DNA of 61,992 nucleotides, from contig JAGVRI010000021.1 in the NCBI GenBank assembly GCA_018606645.1, positions 1 to 61,992 on the forward strand, in the 5' to 3' direction. The notes under the pieces were generated by a model. The model did not search any database. It was given only the letters and a program-made list of their open reading frames with translations, and had not been told where the DNA came from. This document shows, piece by piece, positions 18,201 through 28,764 of this stretch (its first letter is position 1; every line of letters begins with the position of its first letter). The stretch is from Chloroflexota bacterium. GTDB lineage: Bacteria; Chloroflexota; Anaerolineae; JAAYZQ01. The position numbers and the translations under genes are program-made.

Positions 18201-18401
18201 CCGGTGGCCTTCACCTGGCCCGTCGAGAGCGACCAGTGGACCCATGCCTGGTTCGACCTGACCGGGCTGGGCAGCGGGCCGTTCACCCTCACCCTTTCGG
18301 TGGCGGACGCCCCGCTGGTGCTGGTGGATGAGATCAGTCTGGGGTCCGCCCGACCGGGAAGCTATCCGGCCTATTTGCCGGTGGTATATCGAGTATGGTG
18401 A
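15282..18401 (+). CDS. Secreted multidomain SGNH/GDSL hydrolase
   Basis: A 1039-residue exported protein. Residues 1-33 are a signal peptide. Residues 35-380 are repeats of the type VWLAWSSAERSN...VYISRWRGGRWSEP, like sialidase or propeller blades. The SGNH hydrolase follows: FGDSITWG with S425, GVPGETTNRG, EGTNDVSH (N block) and D576-x-x-H579. Two fibronectin-like repeats with VQYRVGAGGVWQPW come next, then a carboxypeptidase-regulatory-like fold (VGRVLNGRHQPVAGAAVSL) and a beta domain. The protein ends YLPVVYRVW, a motif shared in spirit with the beta-helix protein at 28765. The enzyme probably deacylates an extracellular or cell-surface glycan. ATG 15282 follows GGGGAGG. The acyltransferase gene overlaps its end, which fits an acetylation/deacetylation pair. 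Confidence 0.85.
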   Translation: MQHRRVLAIIGTLLWLGSLVLFGAWPAAEGQAVPSAGEARWLTVVAQAGELMAAWEWDDGSDVEIYFSRRIGGEWTAPQPVHRRPGAWDRSPALTALANGEVWLAWSSAERSNPRQSQVYISRWRGGRWSEPEAAPRGPATKAKEPVLAAAPDGTVWLAWVGLDGVDDEIFAQRWDGATWSLPVQVNAPDSDRTLYDRQPRLAVGRDGKPWLVWTGHQAGPDDEIMASRWTGTGWSPEQLVSKDDDALDVSPSLAVDDQGRPWVAWYGRITDGENSRLRILTAYWDAASSAWTAEAVASSPLELAIDETSPALLRDARGAMHLVWVAGGRFGSALAHAWLQDGRWTAPELVHFPAQDDAVVPILDEGGQLLMLQLDPASEAQAPLEGTALGKERAPLADWVQEPVRSEQVEAPPILNRYLAFGDSITWGQYGGLYPYPARLEDKLDTRVIPSEVINSGVPGETTNRGRDRIAGEVSSYQPEFVLYMEGTNDVSHLRPPAAVYDNIQVTIYNARHAGVDNVKVMVATIVPRLDNLNDETEEMNEQAIKPAAQYRKAPICDQWQAFYNYGPWQEIYWDEKHPDGTGLQLIADTFYQCILTNYTWLQEDTVPPTTWIEPLPSQTECGSFTVRWNGTDNLNYVVSYDVQRQVNYGPWTDWIVATTITNAVYTSNQYGQVIGFRVRGRDLLGNQSDYSAPVYTQISDSAPPEAHMNALPPAQTAPFAVSWWGADACSSVVAYNVQYRVGAGGVWQPWKTATASTGDAFAPAIPQYGETYYFRVQARDAAGNWSLWSDPAEAYTKLARFTVVGRVLNGRHQPVAGAAVSLNPPSLWTRPQPLGGFRAYVAASGAYDLTVSRPDRFGPLPPMNDLPVNSNVTGLEFVLPPQDNGVTDGQFESGNLNAWQLGGTLPPTLTSTAHTGQWAVRLGGVGDDSSLSQAVTLGPALTDPTLSFLVRLETGGPSSAVQVTLAAAGESPVAFTWPVESDQWTHAWFDLTGLGSGPFTLTLSVADAPLVLVDEISLGSARPGSYPAYLPVVYRVW

Positions 18402-19192
18402 GCGAACGGCTGCCCGATCTGTCCGAGAACGAATCCCCACCGACCGAAGCTGCGACGCCTCTCTATCAGACGGCGACGATGCGGGGCGGCCTGCGCCAGA
18501 ACCTGGTCCGCTACCGCCATCGGGTCACCGGCGGGGGAGGATGGGGGCGCTTCCTGTGGCAGGGCGCGGTCCTGACGGCGCTCTCTCCCCTGCCGACCGT
18601 CCTCTTTTCCGTCGTGCGCGGCTGGGCGTACCGCGCCGTGCTGGGCCAGGTGGGGTCAGGCTGTTTCATCGAGCCGAATGTGCGCTTTCTGGTGCCGCGC
18701 CGCATCTTTCTGGGCCGGCGGGTGATGATCGGCGAGGGCTGCTTCCTGGACGCTAACACCCCGGAGGGGCGGATCGAGCTTCAGGATGACGTCTGGTTAT
18801 CGCGGGGGTGCTATATCGTCGCCGGCCGGGCCGAGGTAGTGATCGGCCCCACCACCTACATCGGCCACCGCTGTCTGCTCTATGGCCACGCCGGCCTGCG
18901 CATCGGGCGGGATGTCCTGCTGGCGAACGATGTGCAACTGATCTGCGGCAACCACACCTTTGCCCGTCGCGACATCCCCATCCGCGCCCAACCTCCACAG
19001 GGCCAGCCCATTGTCATCGAGGATGATGTCTGGCTGGGGGCGTCCACCATCGTCCTCGGCGGGGTGACCGTCGGCCGGGGGTGTGTCGTCGGGGCTGGCT
19101 CGGTGGTCACCCACAGCCTGCCTCCCTACAGCATCGCCTACGGGGTGCCGGCCCGGATCGTGGGCGTGCGCGGGGAGGAATCGGCCGTCTGA
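18395..19192 (+). CDS. Hexapeptide-repeat O-acyltransferase
   Basis: A 265-residue protein. From about residue 85 to the end it shows left-handed beta-helix hexapeptides such as IGRDVLLAN, IEDDVWLGAS, IVLGGVTVGRGCVVGAGSVV and the closing YSIAYGVPARIVG, as in maltose, WcaF or NodL acetyltransferases. The histidine of the CGNHTFARRD stretch is the usual catalytic position. It overlaps the hydrolase gene by 7 bp (or 4 bp if GTG 18398 is used), indicating coupling. It probably acetylates a sugar of the glycan built by the surrounding enzymes. Confidence 0.85.
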   Translation: MVSERLPDLSENESPPTEAATPLYQTATMRGGLRQNLVRYRHRVTGGGGWGRFLWQGAVLTALSPLPTVLFSVVRGWAYRAVLGQVGSGCFIEPNVRFLVPRRIFLGRRVMIGEGCFLDANTPEGRIELQDDVWLSRGCYIVAGRAEVVIGPTTYIGHRCLLYGHAGLRIGRDVLLANDVQLICGNHTFARRDIPIRAQPPQGQPIVIEDDVWLGASTIVLGGVTVGRGCVVGAGSVVTHSLPPYSIAYGVPARIVGVRGEESAV

Positions 19193-19640
19193 AGGGTTCG
19201 CATGGCCGATGGGGACCGTTTAGCCTGCCACAGGCAGGGTGATTGCACAGTCCAGCACCGAGTGGGAGTGGAGGCTTCAGCCGGAACGGAATCGCGCAGA
19301 AACCAGCTAAAGCTTCCACTCCTGGGCCGTTCCGCAAAGCCGCAGCCGCCTGTCAACCACGCCCACGGGGGTAGGGTGAGGTTAACGATCACTGTCAACG
19401 AATGGGCAACGAATAAACGAATGGCACCCGCTTCATTCGTTTATTCGTTTGAGATTCGTTGACACGCTTGTTGGGATTCTGGCAACGAATGGGGGAACGA
19501 ATCACCGAATGCGGTAGGCGAAGGCAGCGCCCTCGCACCCGGCGGTACCCCGCCGGCGGCGTAGGCGGCGCAGGGGCGCAGCGCCGCTGCGCCCAAAGGG
19601 ACTGGTCGCCCCTATTGAACCGTCGGGGACGAGAGAAACC
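19193..19640. repeat. Intergenic region with a long hairpin and repeats
   Basis: This gap has no gene. It contains one copy of the GAGGCTTCAGCCGG family (19268-19325) and, at 19394-19463, a long hairpin made from ACGAATAAACGAATG and its complement closed by GTCAACGAAT/ATTCGTTGAC. Single arms of the same ACGAATGGG motif occur near 213, 31203, 39183, 46741, 56578, 56897 and 57998. Confidence 0.8.
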
Positions 19641-21134
19641 GTGACCGGCCCGGATCGCCAACTGGCGCGGGGGACGTTCTACCTGGCGATCGGACAGGCG
19701 GCCTTTCTCCTGAGCGGCTTTGCCCTGTACGCCTTCCTGGCGCGGTGGCTGTCCCCTCCTCTCTTTGGCATATTTCGCGTCGCCATGTCCCTGCTGATCT
19801 GGGTCGAGATCACGGTCAATAACGGGGTCCCGGCCGCGCTGCAAAGGTACCTGCCCGATCCGTCGCTGGTCGAGCGGTCGGTCCGGCGGGCGGCTGCCCG
19901 CTGTCAGGCGGTCCTCAGCGTCGGGGTGTTCGGGCTGTCCTTCCTGGCGGCTCCCTGGGTGGCGGCGCTGTTGCGCGATCCGGACCTGACCGGCTACCTG
20001 CGCCTGGCCGTGGTGGACGTCCTGGGGATGGGGGCCTATGCCTACTATCGGGGCATCCTGAACGGCAAACGGGCCTTCCGTCAGTTGGCGGCGACGATCA
20101 CCCTCTACGCCCTGACGAAACTGGCCGTCAGTAGCCTGTTGGTCTATGCCGGCCTGGGGGTGGAGGGGGCGCTGGTGGGGAATATCGCTTCCTCCCTGGG
20201 CGGACTGGCCGTCGCCTGGCTGTGGACCCGCCGCTGGCCTGTTCCGCCGCGTCCAGACACCGGCCAGGGCCTGACCGAGCGGCAGGTCTGGGCCTTTGTC
20301 CTGCCGGCCATCGCCTTTACTCTGAGCAGCAACCTGTTGCTCGGCCTGGACCTGATGGGGGTGCAGGCGTTGCTCTCCGGCTCGGCGGAGGTGGGCTACT
20401 ATGGGGCGGCGGTCGTCCTGGCCGATGCGCCGCGGCTGGTGCTGCTCGCCTTTTCCTTCACCCTGCTCCCCTCTCTGTCCCACGCCATCGCCGCCCAGGA
20501 CCCGGCGCAAACCCGCGACTACCTGCGGCAGGTGATCCGCCTGCTGGCTCTGGCCATCCTGCCCGTCCTGGCCCTGGTGGCCGGCACGGCGGACGCGCTG
20601 GTGACCCTTCTCTTTTCGGCCACCTACCGCCCCACCGCGCCGATCCTCACCGTGTTGATTTTCAGCTATGCCGCCTACAGCGTCTATATCACCCTGGTCA
20701 CGACGTTGCTGGCCGAGAACCGGCCTGGCCGGGCGCTGGCCATCCCCACTGCCCTGCTGCCCGTGGCCGCGGGGCTGATCTGGTGGGGAGTGAGCCGGCT
20801 GGGCGTCATCGGCGCGGCCCTGGCCTCGCTGGTCAGCGTCTCCGCCGCCGCCCTGGTCGTCATCGGCTATATCGTCCGCCGTTACCGGCCCAGAGTGGAC
20901 CTGGGTTCGCTGGGCCGGATCGCGGTCGCCTCGCTGCTGGTGTGGGGGGCGGCGCGCCTCTGGTCCCCTGCGGGATTGACCTTGATCCTGGCCTACGGGG
21001 TGTTGGGCGCGCTCTATCTGGCCCTGCTGCTGCTCCTGGGGGAGGTGCGGCCGCGGGATGTGACCACCGTCATCGCCTGGTTTTCCTATGCCAGGCATCC
21101 GGGAGGGGGACAGGATGGAACCGGAGAATCCTAA
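19641..21134 (+). CDS. Polysaccharide flippase (Wzx/MOP family)
   Basis: A 497-residue integral membrane protein with 12-14 predicted hydrophobic helices and no large soluble domain, the pattern of the Wzx/RfbX branch of the MOP exporter superfamily. The first helix (FYLAIGQAAFLLSGFALYAFL) and the following WLSPPLFGIFRVA resemble the N-terminus of these flippases. It would turn lipid-linked oligosaccharide from the inner to the outer membrane face, linking the cytoplasmic GT4 enzymes to the GT-C enzymes. The start is GTG 19641; no strong ribosome-binding site is visible. Its end overlaps the next gene by 20 bp. Confidence 0.85.
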   Translation: MTGPDRQLARGTFYLAIGQAAFLLSGFALYAFLARWLSPPLFGIFRVAMSLLIWVEITVNNGVPAALQRYLPDPSLVERSVRRAAARCQAVLSVGVFGLSFLAAPWVAALLRDPDLTGYLRLAVVDVLGMGAYAYYRGILNGKRAFRQLAATITLYALTKLAVSSLLVYAGLGVEGALVGNIASSLGGLAVAWLWTRRWPVPPRPDTGQGLTERQVWAFVLPAIAFTLSSNLLLGLDLMGVQALLSGSAEVGYYGAAVVLADAPRLVLLAFSFTLLPSLSHAIAAQDPAQTRDYLRQVIRLLALAILPVLALVAGTADALVTLLFSATYRPTAPILTVLIFSYAAYSVYITLVTTLLAENRPGRALAIPTALLPVAAGLIWWGVSRLGVIGAALASLVSVSAAALVVIGYIVRRYRPRVDLGSLGRIAVASLLVWGAARLWSPAGLTLILAYGVLGALYLALLLLLGEVRPRDVTTVIAWFSYARHPGGGQDGTGES

Positions 21135-22764
21135 AGCGATCATCCTCGGCCTGGACGGCGCGACCTTTGACCTGCTGCTGCCCCGGATCGAGCGGGGTCA
21201 GATGCCGAACCTGGCCGAGTTGCTGGAACGAGGCGCCTGGGGACCCCTCCAGTCCACCCTGCCGCCCTTTAGCGCCCAGGCATGGGTGTCGCTGGCGACC
21301 GGCCAGAACCAGGCCCGGCATGGGGTGGTGGACTTCTGGGAACCGTCCCCCGATCACGTCCGCCGCCGCTTTGTCTCGTCCCGCCACATCCGCAGCGAGA
21401 CGTTGTGGCAGATCGCCGGCCGCCATGGCCGACGGGTCGGCGTGGTGAATGTGCCGCTCACCTACCCGCCGCCGGAAGTCCACGGCTATCTCGTCTCCGG
21501 GTTCCTGACCCCCCACGACCAGACCGATTTCACCTACCCGCCGGAGATCAAGCAGGAGATCGAGGCGCTGGTGCCGGATTATCACCCCGATCCCTTTGAT
21601 CCGCTGGGCGCTACCCGGCAGCAGATCCTGGAGATCGAGCGCTGGATGCACCGCCACGAGCAGGTGGCCCGCCGCCTGATGGACCACCATCCGGTGGACC
21701 TCTTTTTCAACGTCGTCCAGGCGCTGGATCATCTGCAGCACCTCTTCTGGGACGCGGCCAGTCAGAACGCGGGAGGGCCCTATGCGCCCCTGCTCGACCG
21801 CTGTTTCCAGTTCATCGATCAGGCGATCGGCCATCGGCTGCAACGGCTCGATGGCCGCACTTTTCTCTTTTTGGTCTCGGATCACGGTTTCGGTCCGGCG
21901 CGCAAGCGGTTCCAGGTCAACCGCTGGCTGTGGGAACGGGGCTGGCTGGCGTTGGGGGAGGGCGGGGACGGGGACCGACCCATTTGGGCGCGGTGGGGGG
22001 TGACCGCGCAACGGGTGCGGGCGCTGATCCGCCGGCTCGATGTCCTGGGACTGCGGCGGCGGATGGGCCGCATGGCGCGGGTGATGCTCGGCCGGCGTCT
22101 GGATGAGGCGCTCACCCCTCCCATTGATTGGAGCCGCACCCAGGCCGTCTCCGGGAGCCCGGCGGTCGAGGGGATTTACGTGAATCTGCGGGGGCGGGAG
22201 CCGCAGGGGATCGTCGCACCGGGCGCGGACTATGAAGCATTGCGCGAGCGGCTGATGGCCGAACTGCGGAGCCTGCGCGATCCGGCGACGGGCGAGCCGG
22301 TGGTGCGGGCGGTGTACCGGCGGGAGGAGGTCTATCACGGGCCGTTCCTGGAGCTGCTGCCGGATGTGGTGTTGGATATGGGCGACCGCCCCTATCTGAT
22401 CGGCGATGCCCTGACCGCCTCTCAGGTGCTGGAGCCGCTGTCGCGGGACGACCTTCAGGGCCGGCACGCCCCCGCCGGGGTGTTTGCCGCCGTCGGCCCG
22501 CCGATCGTCGCCCGGCCCCGGCTGGAAGGGGCGCGGATCGTGGATGTGGCCCCCACCGTGCTCTATGCGCTGGGGCTGCCCATCCCGGACGACCTGGACG
22601 GGCGCCCGCTGCTCGAAATCTTTGACGAGCGGTACCGGTCCGCCCATCCGGTGCAGTACTGCCCGGCCGAGTCGCCCCAGGGGGAGGCGGCGGTCCCGGA
22701 GTACAGCGCCGATGAAGCGGCCGAGATGGAGAGACGGTTGCGCGGCCTGGGGTACGTCAGTTGA
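21115..22764 (+). CDS. Alkaline-phosphatase-superfamily phosphodiesterase
   Basis: A 549-residue protein of the type I phosphodiesterase/nucleotide pyrophosphatase fold. Metal-site signatures are GLDGATFD near residues 12-19, the nucleophile region AWVSLATG (serine rather than threonine), HGVVDFW, and SDHGFG with D256-H257. No signal peptide is present, which suggests a cytoplasmic location unless an unusual route is used. I chose ATG 21115, preceded by GGGAGGGGG, over ATG 21088. It overlaps the flippase gene, so it is probably part of the same glycan pathway, perhaps transferring or removing a phosphate-linked group. The substrate is unknown. Confidence 0.82.
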   Translation: MEPENPKAIILGLDGATFDLLLPRIERGQMPNLAELLERGAWGPLQSTLPPFSAQAWVSLATGQNQARHGVVDFWEPSPDHVRRRFVSSRHIRSETLWQIAGRHGRRVGVVNVPLTYPPPEVHGYLVSGFLTPHDQTDFTYPPEIKQEIEALVPDYHPDPFDPLGATRQQILEIERWMHRHEQVARRLMDHHPVDLFFNVVQALDHLQHLFWDAASQNAGGPYAPLLDRCFQFIDQAIGHRLQRLDGRTFLFLVSDHGFGPARKRFQVNRWLWERGWLALGEGGDGDRPIWARWGVTAQRVRALIRRLDVLGLRRRMGRMARVMLGRRLDEALTPPIDWSRTQAVSGSPAVEGIYVNLRGREPQGIVAPGADYEALRERLMAELRSLRDPATGEPVVRAVYRREEVYHGPFLELLPDVVLDMGDRPYLIGDALTASQVLEPLSRDDLQGRHAPAGVFAAVGPPIVARPRLEGARIVDVAPTVLYALGLPIPDDLDGRPLLEIFDERYRSAHPVQYCPAESPQGEAAVPEYSADEAAEMERRLRGLGYVS

Positions 22765-22786
22765 GCCCATGCCCGTCCGGCCTCAT

Positions 22787-22814
22787 TTGCCGAGAGGCGT
22801 GTTCCGTGTATAAT
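22787..22814 (+). promoter_or_regulatory. Promoter upstream of the RAYT-GNAT operon
   Basis: TTGCCG (22787-22792), a 16-bp spacer and TATAAT (22809-22814). A C/G-rich hairpin (22890-22950) lies between it and the gene. Confidence 0.55.
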
Positions 22815-22963
22815 GGGGATCAAGAAGCAGGGGCGGTCGACCAGCCACCCATTGGACGTTGGGCATGGCAGCGCTGCGCGCCTGCGGGCTCCCTTCCCCT
22901 CCCTGCGTGCGGGGAGGGGAAGGGGCAAGGGGATGGGGTGGGGTATTTTCGTAGGATTGGGGC

Positions 22964-23581
22964 ATGATCTACGGTCCGCATCGACACCAGCGGCGCAGCC
23001 TCCGGCTACCGGGATACGATTATTCTCAGGCCGGGGCCTATTTCGTCACCCTGTGCACCCACGATCGGGCATGTGTGTTCGGTGAGGTGGTGGACGGCGA
23101 AATGCGGTTGAACGAATGGGGGGAAATCGTGCGCGATGAATGGTTCAAAACCGCCACCGTCCGGCCGTACGTCGTGTTAAACGCCGATGAATTTGTGATC
23201 ATGCCCAATCACGTGCATGGTATCATTTGGATTGTGAACGACGATATGGTAGGGGCGACCGGCCCGGTCGCCCCCATAGAGGCGACCCGCCGGGTCGCCC
23301 CTACGGAACGACCGTGCGGCCCGACGCCGGCATCCATCGGCGCCATTATGGCCCAATTCAAATCCGCCGTCACCAAACGTAGTCACGAATTGCGCGGGAC
23401 ACCCGGCCTGCCGGTCTGGCAACGTAATTATTACGAACATGTCATCCGCAACGAGGAATCCCTGGACCAGATACGGGAATATATTCGGAACAATCCCGTG
23501 GAATGGGCATCGGACCGGGAAAATCCTGAGGTTGGCGGCTTCCCGATCAATCTATCACCGACAAGGAGGATGAAAGGATGA
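22964..23581 (+). CDS. REP-associated tyrosine transposase (RAYT, Y1 family)
   Basis: A 205-residue single-strand DNA endonuclease of the IS200/Y1 type that acts on REP palindromes. H83-V-H85 in MPNHVHGI is the metal-binding HUH motif. The catalytic tyrosine is Y156 or Y157 in NYYEHVIRNEE, and IREYIRNNPVEW is the usual C-terminal signature. Unlike most relatives, the stretch at about residues 96-115 is encoded by a REP-type palindrome (23249-23306), GGGGCGACCGG... followed by GGCGACCCGCC..., read in frame as VGATGPVAP and RRVAP. Its TGA overlaps the ATG of the next gene (ATGA). No terminal repeats or partner gene mark it as a mobile insertion sequence, so it looks like a resident single-copy RAYT. 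Confidence 0.9.
   Translation: MIYGPHRHQRRSLRLPGYDYSQAGAYFVTLCTHDRACVFGEVVDGEMRLNEWGEIVRDEWFKTATVRPYVVLNADEFVIMPNHVHGIIWIVNDDMVGATGPVAPIEATRRVAPTERPCGPTPASIGAIMAQFKSAVTKRSHELRGTPGLPVWQRNYYEHVIRNEESLDQIREYIRNNPVEWASDRENPEVGGFPINLSPTRRMKG
23249..23306. repeat. REP palindromes inside the RAYT coding sequence
   Basis: Two adjacent palindromes bounded by GTAGGGGCGAC and GTCGCCCCTAC lie within the transposase frame without breaking it. The same sequence is intergenic at 3532, 28412 and 28672. Confidence 0.85.
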
Positions 23582-24732
23582 GAGCTTCAGACGTTCGCGT
23601 GATCCCGGTGGAAACGGAGGAGCAGCGGCGCGCCTTTGTCCGGTTCCCCTGGCGCCTGTATCGCCATGACCCCTACTGGGTGCCGCCCATTTTCGGCGAC
23701 CGGCTCAAGCTGCTCACTCCGGGCCGCCATCCCTTTTACGAACATGCCCGGCTGCAGCTCTTCCTGGCGATGGCCGGCGCGGAGATCGTAGGCACCATCG
23801 GCGCCATTGTCAACCATCGCCACAATGAGGTCCACGGCGATTCGGTGGGCTTTTTCGGGTTCTTTGAGGTGGTTGACGATGATACCGTGGCGCACGCCCT
23901 GTTCGACGCCGCCTCGGACTGGCTGCGGGAGCAGGGGATGACCGCCATCCGCGGGCCGGAGAACCCCTCCCAGAATGAGGAATGCGGGTTGCTGGTGGAC
24001 GGCTTTGACATGCCGCCGGTGGTGATGATGACCTACAACCCCCGCTATTATCAGGGCTTGATCGAGCGGGCCGGTTTCCAGAAGGCCCAGGACCTGTATG
24101 CCTGGGATATCCGCACCGATATCTTTGATTACAATGTGCAAAAGCTGCCGGCCAAGTTCCTGCGCGTGGCCGAGCAGGCCCGCCAACGCGAGGGCCTGGT
24201 CGTGCGTAAAATTGACCTGAAACAGTTTGACCAGGAGGTCGAGCGGGCCAAGGTCATCTATAACGCGGCCTGGGAGAAGAACTGGGGCTTTGTGCCGATG
24301 ACCGACCACGAGATCGAGCATTTGGGCCAGGAGCTGAAGATGATCCTGGACCCCGACCTGGTCTATCTGGCGGAGGTGGACGGTCGTCCGGCTGGTATCT
24401 CCCTCGGCATCCCGGATGTCAATCAGGCCCTGATCAAGGCCCGACCCCAGCCCAACACCTGGAGCCTGCCCCTCACCCTCCTCAAGTTCCTGTGGTATCG
24501 GCGACGCATTGACACCTTCCGACTGATGATCATGGGCGTCGTCCCCGAATACCGGACGATGGGCATAGATGCGGTGTTCTACGTCGAGACGGCGCGGGAG
24601 GCGTTTCGCAAGGGGTACAGGCGGTGCGAGATGTCGTGGATTTTGGAATCGAACGAGATGATGAACCGGATCATCGAGCGGCTCGGCGGGCGAATCTACA
24701 AGACCTATCGTCTCTACGAAAAACCGCTGTAG
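23578..24732 (+). CDS. GNAT-fold N-acetyltransferase-like protein
   Basis: A 384-residue protein of a conserved family often annotated as GNAT N-acetyltransferase. The N-terminal part has WRLYRHDPYWVPP and FFGFFEVVDD. The middle has GPENPSQNEECGLLVDGF, a family signature. The C-terminal half has a second GNAT-like unit ending RIIERLGGRIYKTYRLYEKPL. The substrate is unknown. AGGAGGATGAAAGG precedes ATG 23578, which overlaps the RAYT stop by 4 bp, so it depends on translation of that gene or on its own good ribosome-binding site. Confidence 0.8.
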   Translation: MRASDVRVIPVETEEQRRAFVRFPWRLYRHDPYWVPPIFGDRLKLLTPGRHPFYEHARLQLFLAMAGAEIVGTIGAIVNHRHNEVHGDSVGFFGFFEVVDDDTVAHALFDAASDWLREQGMTAIRGPENPSQNEECGLLVDGFDMPPVVMMTYNPRYYQGLIERAGFQKAQDLYAWDIRTDIFDYNVQKLPAKFLRVAEQARQREGLVVRKIDLKQFDQEVERAKVIYNAAWEKNWGFVPMTDHEIEHLGQELKMILDPDLVYLAEVDGRPAGISLGIPDVNQALIKARPQPNTWSLPLTLLKFLWYRRRIDTFRLMIMGVVPEYRTMGIDAVFYVETAREAFRKGYRRCEMSWILESNEMMNRIIERLGGRIYKTYRLYEKPL

Positions 24733-24766
24733 CGGCCAGGAGGCAGGCGCCCCGGCCCGCTCGAAA

Positions 24767-24796
24767 TTGGCGCAACGTCGGAGAATTGGGTACAAT
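24767..24796 (+). promoter_or_regulatory. Promoter of the P-type ATPase gene
   Basis: TTGGCG (24767-24772), an 18-bp spacer and TACAAT (24791-24796), 35 bp before the start codon. Confidence 0.6.
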
Positions 24797-24830
24797 CCGT
24801 TCACCATCAGCATATCCCAGGAGTCTGGTC

Positions 24831-27643
<2,813 letters not shown>

Positions 27644-27668
<25 letters not shown>

Positions 27669-28102
27669 AGCCGCCGGATGGCCCAGGCCAGGATCTGATC
27701 GTGGTCAAAGGCCAGGGGAGGCAGGTGGTCGAGGTCAAACCACCTCGCCTCCCGCGCGTCGCTGCCCACCTGAAGGGGCCGGGCCTCGCGCTCGCCTTCT
27801 TCCAATAGCGCCAGATAGGCGACGCTGATCGTCCAGCCGCGAGGGTCGCGTCCGGGGTCGCCAAAGGTATGCAACTGCTCCAGGTGGGCCGGTTCCAGGC
27901 CGGTTTCCTCCCGCAACTCGCGGCGCGCGGCGGCCTCCAGCGGTTCGTTCGGTTCCACAAAGCCGCCCGGCAGCGCCCAACACCCTTCAAAGGGCGGCTT
28001 GTGGCGCCGGACCAGCAGCACCTGGAACCTCCCCGCCGAGGGGGCGATCACCACGATATCCACCGTGACCGAGGGTCGCTCGCGCTCTTGGGCATGCGCC
28101 AT
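27644..28102 (-). CDS. Nudix hydrolase
   Basis: A 152-residue hydrolase of nucleoside-diphosphate-linked compounds. A complete Nudix box GX5EX7REXXEEXG spans G47-L69, starting GGFVEPNEP and ending RELREETGL. RWFDLDHLPPLAFDH downstream is typical of the ADP-ribose pyrophosphatase/YjhB group. It may act on ADP-ribose or a nucleotide sugar; the substrate is not defined. The gene converges on the ATPase gene with a tail-to-tail overlap. Confidence 0.9.
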
Positions 28103-28764
28103 TCAGATCTACCTCGAAAAAAGACTGCTCTTCTCGCGCGGGGAGGCGACCGGCCCAGTCGCCCGCTTCCGCCGGAACGACCACCGCCTAAAGGCTCCAC
28201 TCCTCTCGTCCGGGAGTCGAGGCTTCAGCCGGGCGGTCCGCTCCACTCAAGAACCATTGGCCTGCGCCGCAGCGTAGCGCAAGCCTATGGCTTGCGCACG
28301 CCTGGGCAAACCGGGGGTTTGCCCTACCCCCGGCCCTGCGCCGCATTGTACCATAGCCCTGAGCCAAGGGCAAACCGCTGGCTCGCGGGGCAGTGGATCC
28401 ATTTCCGTGGTAGGGGCGACCGGCCCGGTCGCCCCTACCCCTCCCCCAGCCCCCTCCCCGCACGCGGGGAGGGGGTATGGGGGTGGGGTCATTGGGCACG
28501 CGGGGAGGGGGTAGGGGGGTGGGGTCATTGGGCACGCGGGGAGGGGGTGTGGAGGTGGGGTCATTGGGCACGCGGCGACCGAAACGCCTTCTGCAGGTTC
28601 GGAACCTGGGCAAGGCGGGGTGGGTAGGCACAGTCAACCAGTGGGGAACAGATGCACGAATGGGCGTAAGGGCGACCGGCCCGGTCGCCCTACGCCCACC
28701 TCCCGTCGAAAATGGACCGCTCGACAACCATCCAGCCCAATGGGGATGGGCAGGGAGATCGACC
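28103..28764. repeat. Intergenic repeats between Nudix and beta-helix genes
   Basis: No convincing gene is present. The region holds one GAGTCGAGGCTTCAGCCGG unit (28190-28235), a stretch CTGCGCCGCAGCG...GGGCAAACCGG...CCCTACCCCCGGCCC (28262-28345) that recurs at 31428-31490, two GGGCGACCGGCCCGGTCGCCC palindromes (28413 and 28672) and three C/G-rich hairpins with GGTCATTGGGCACGCGG between them (28450-28575). Confidence 0.75.
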
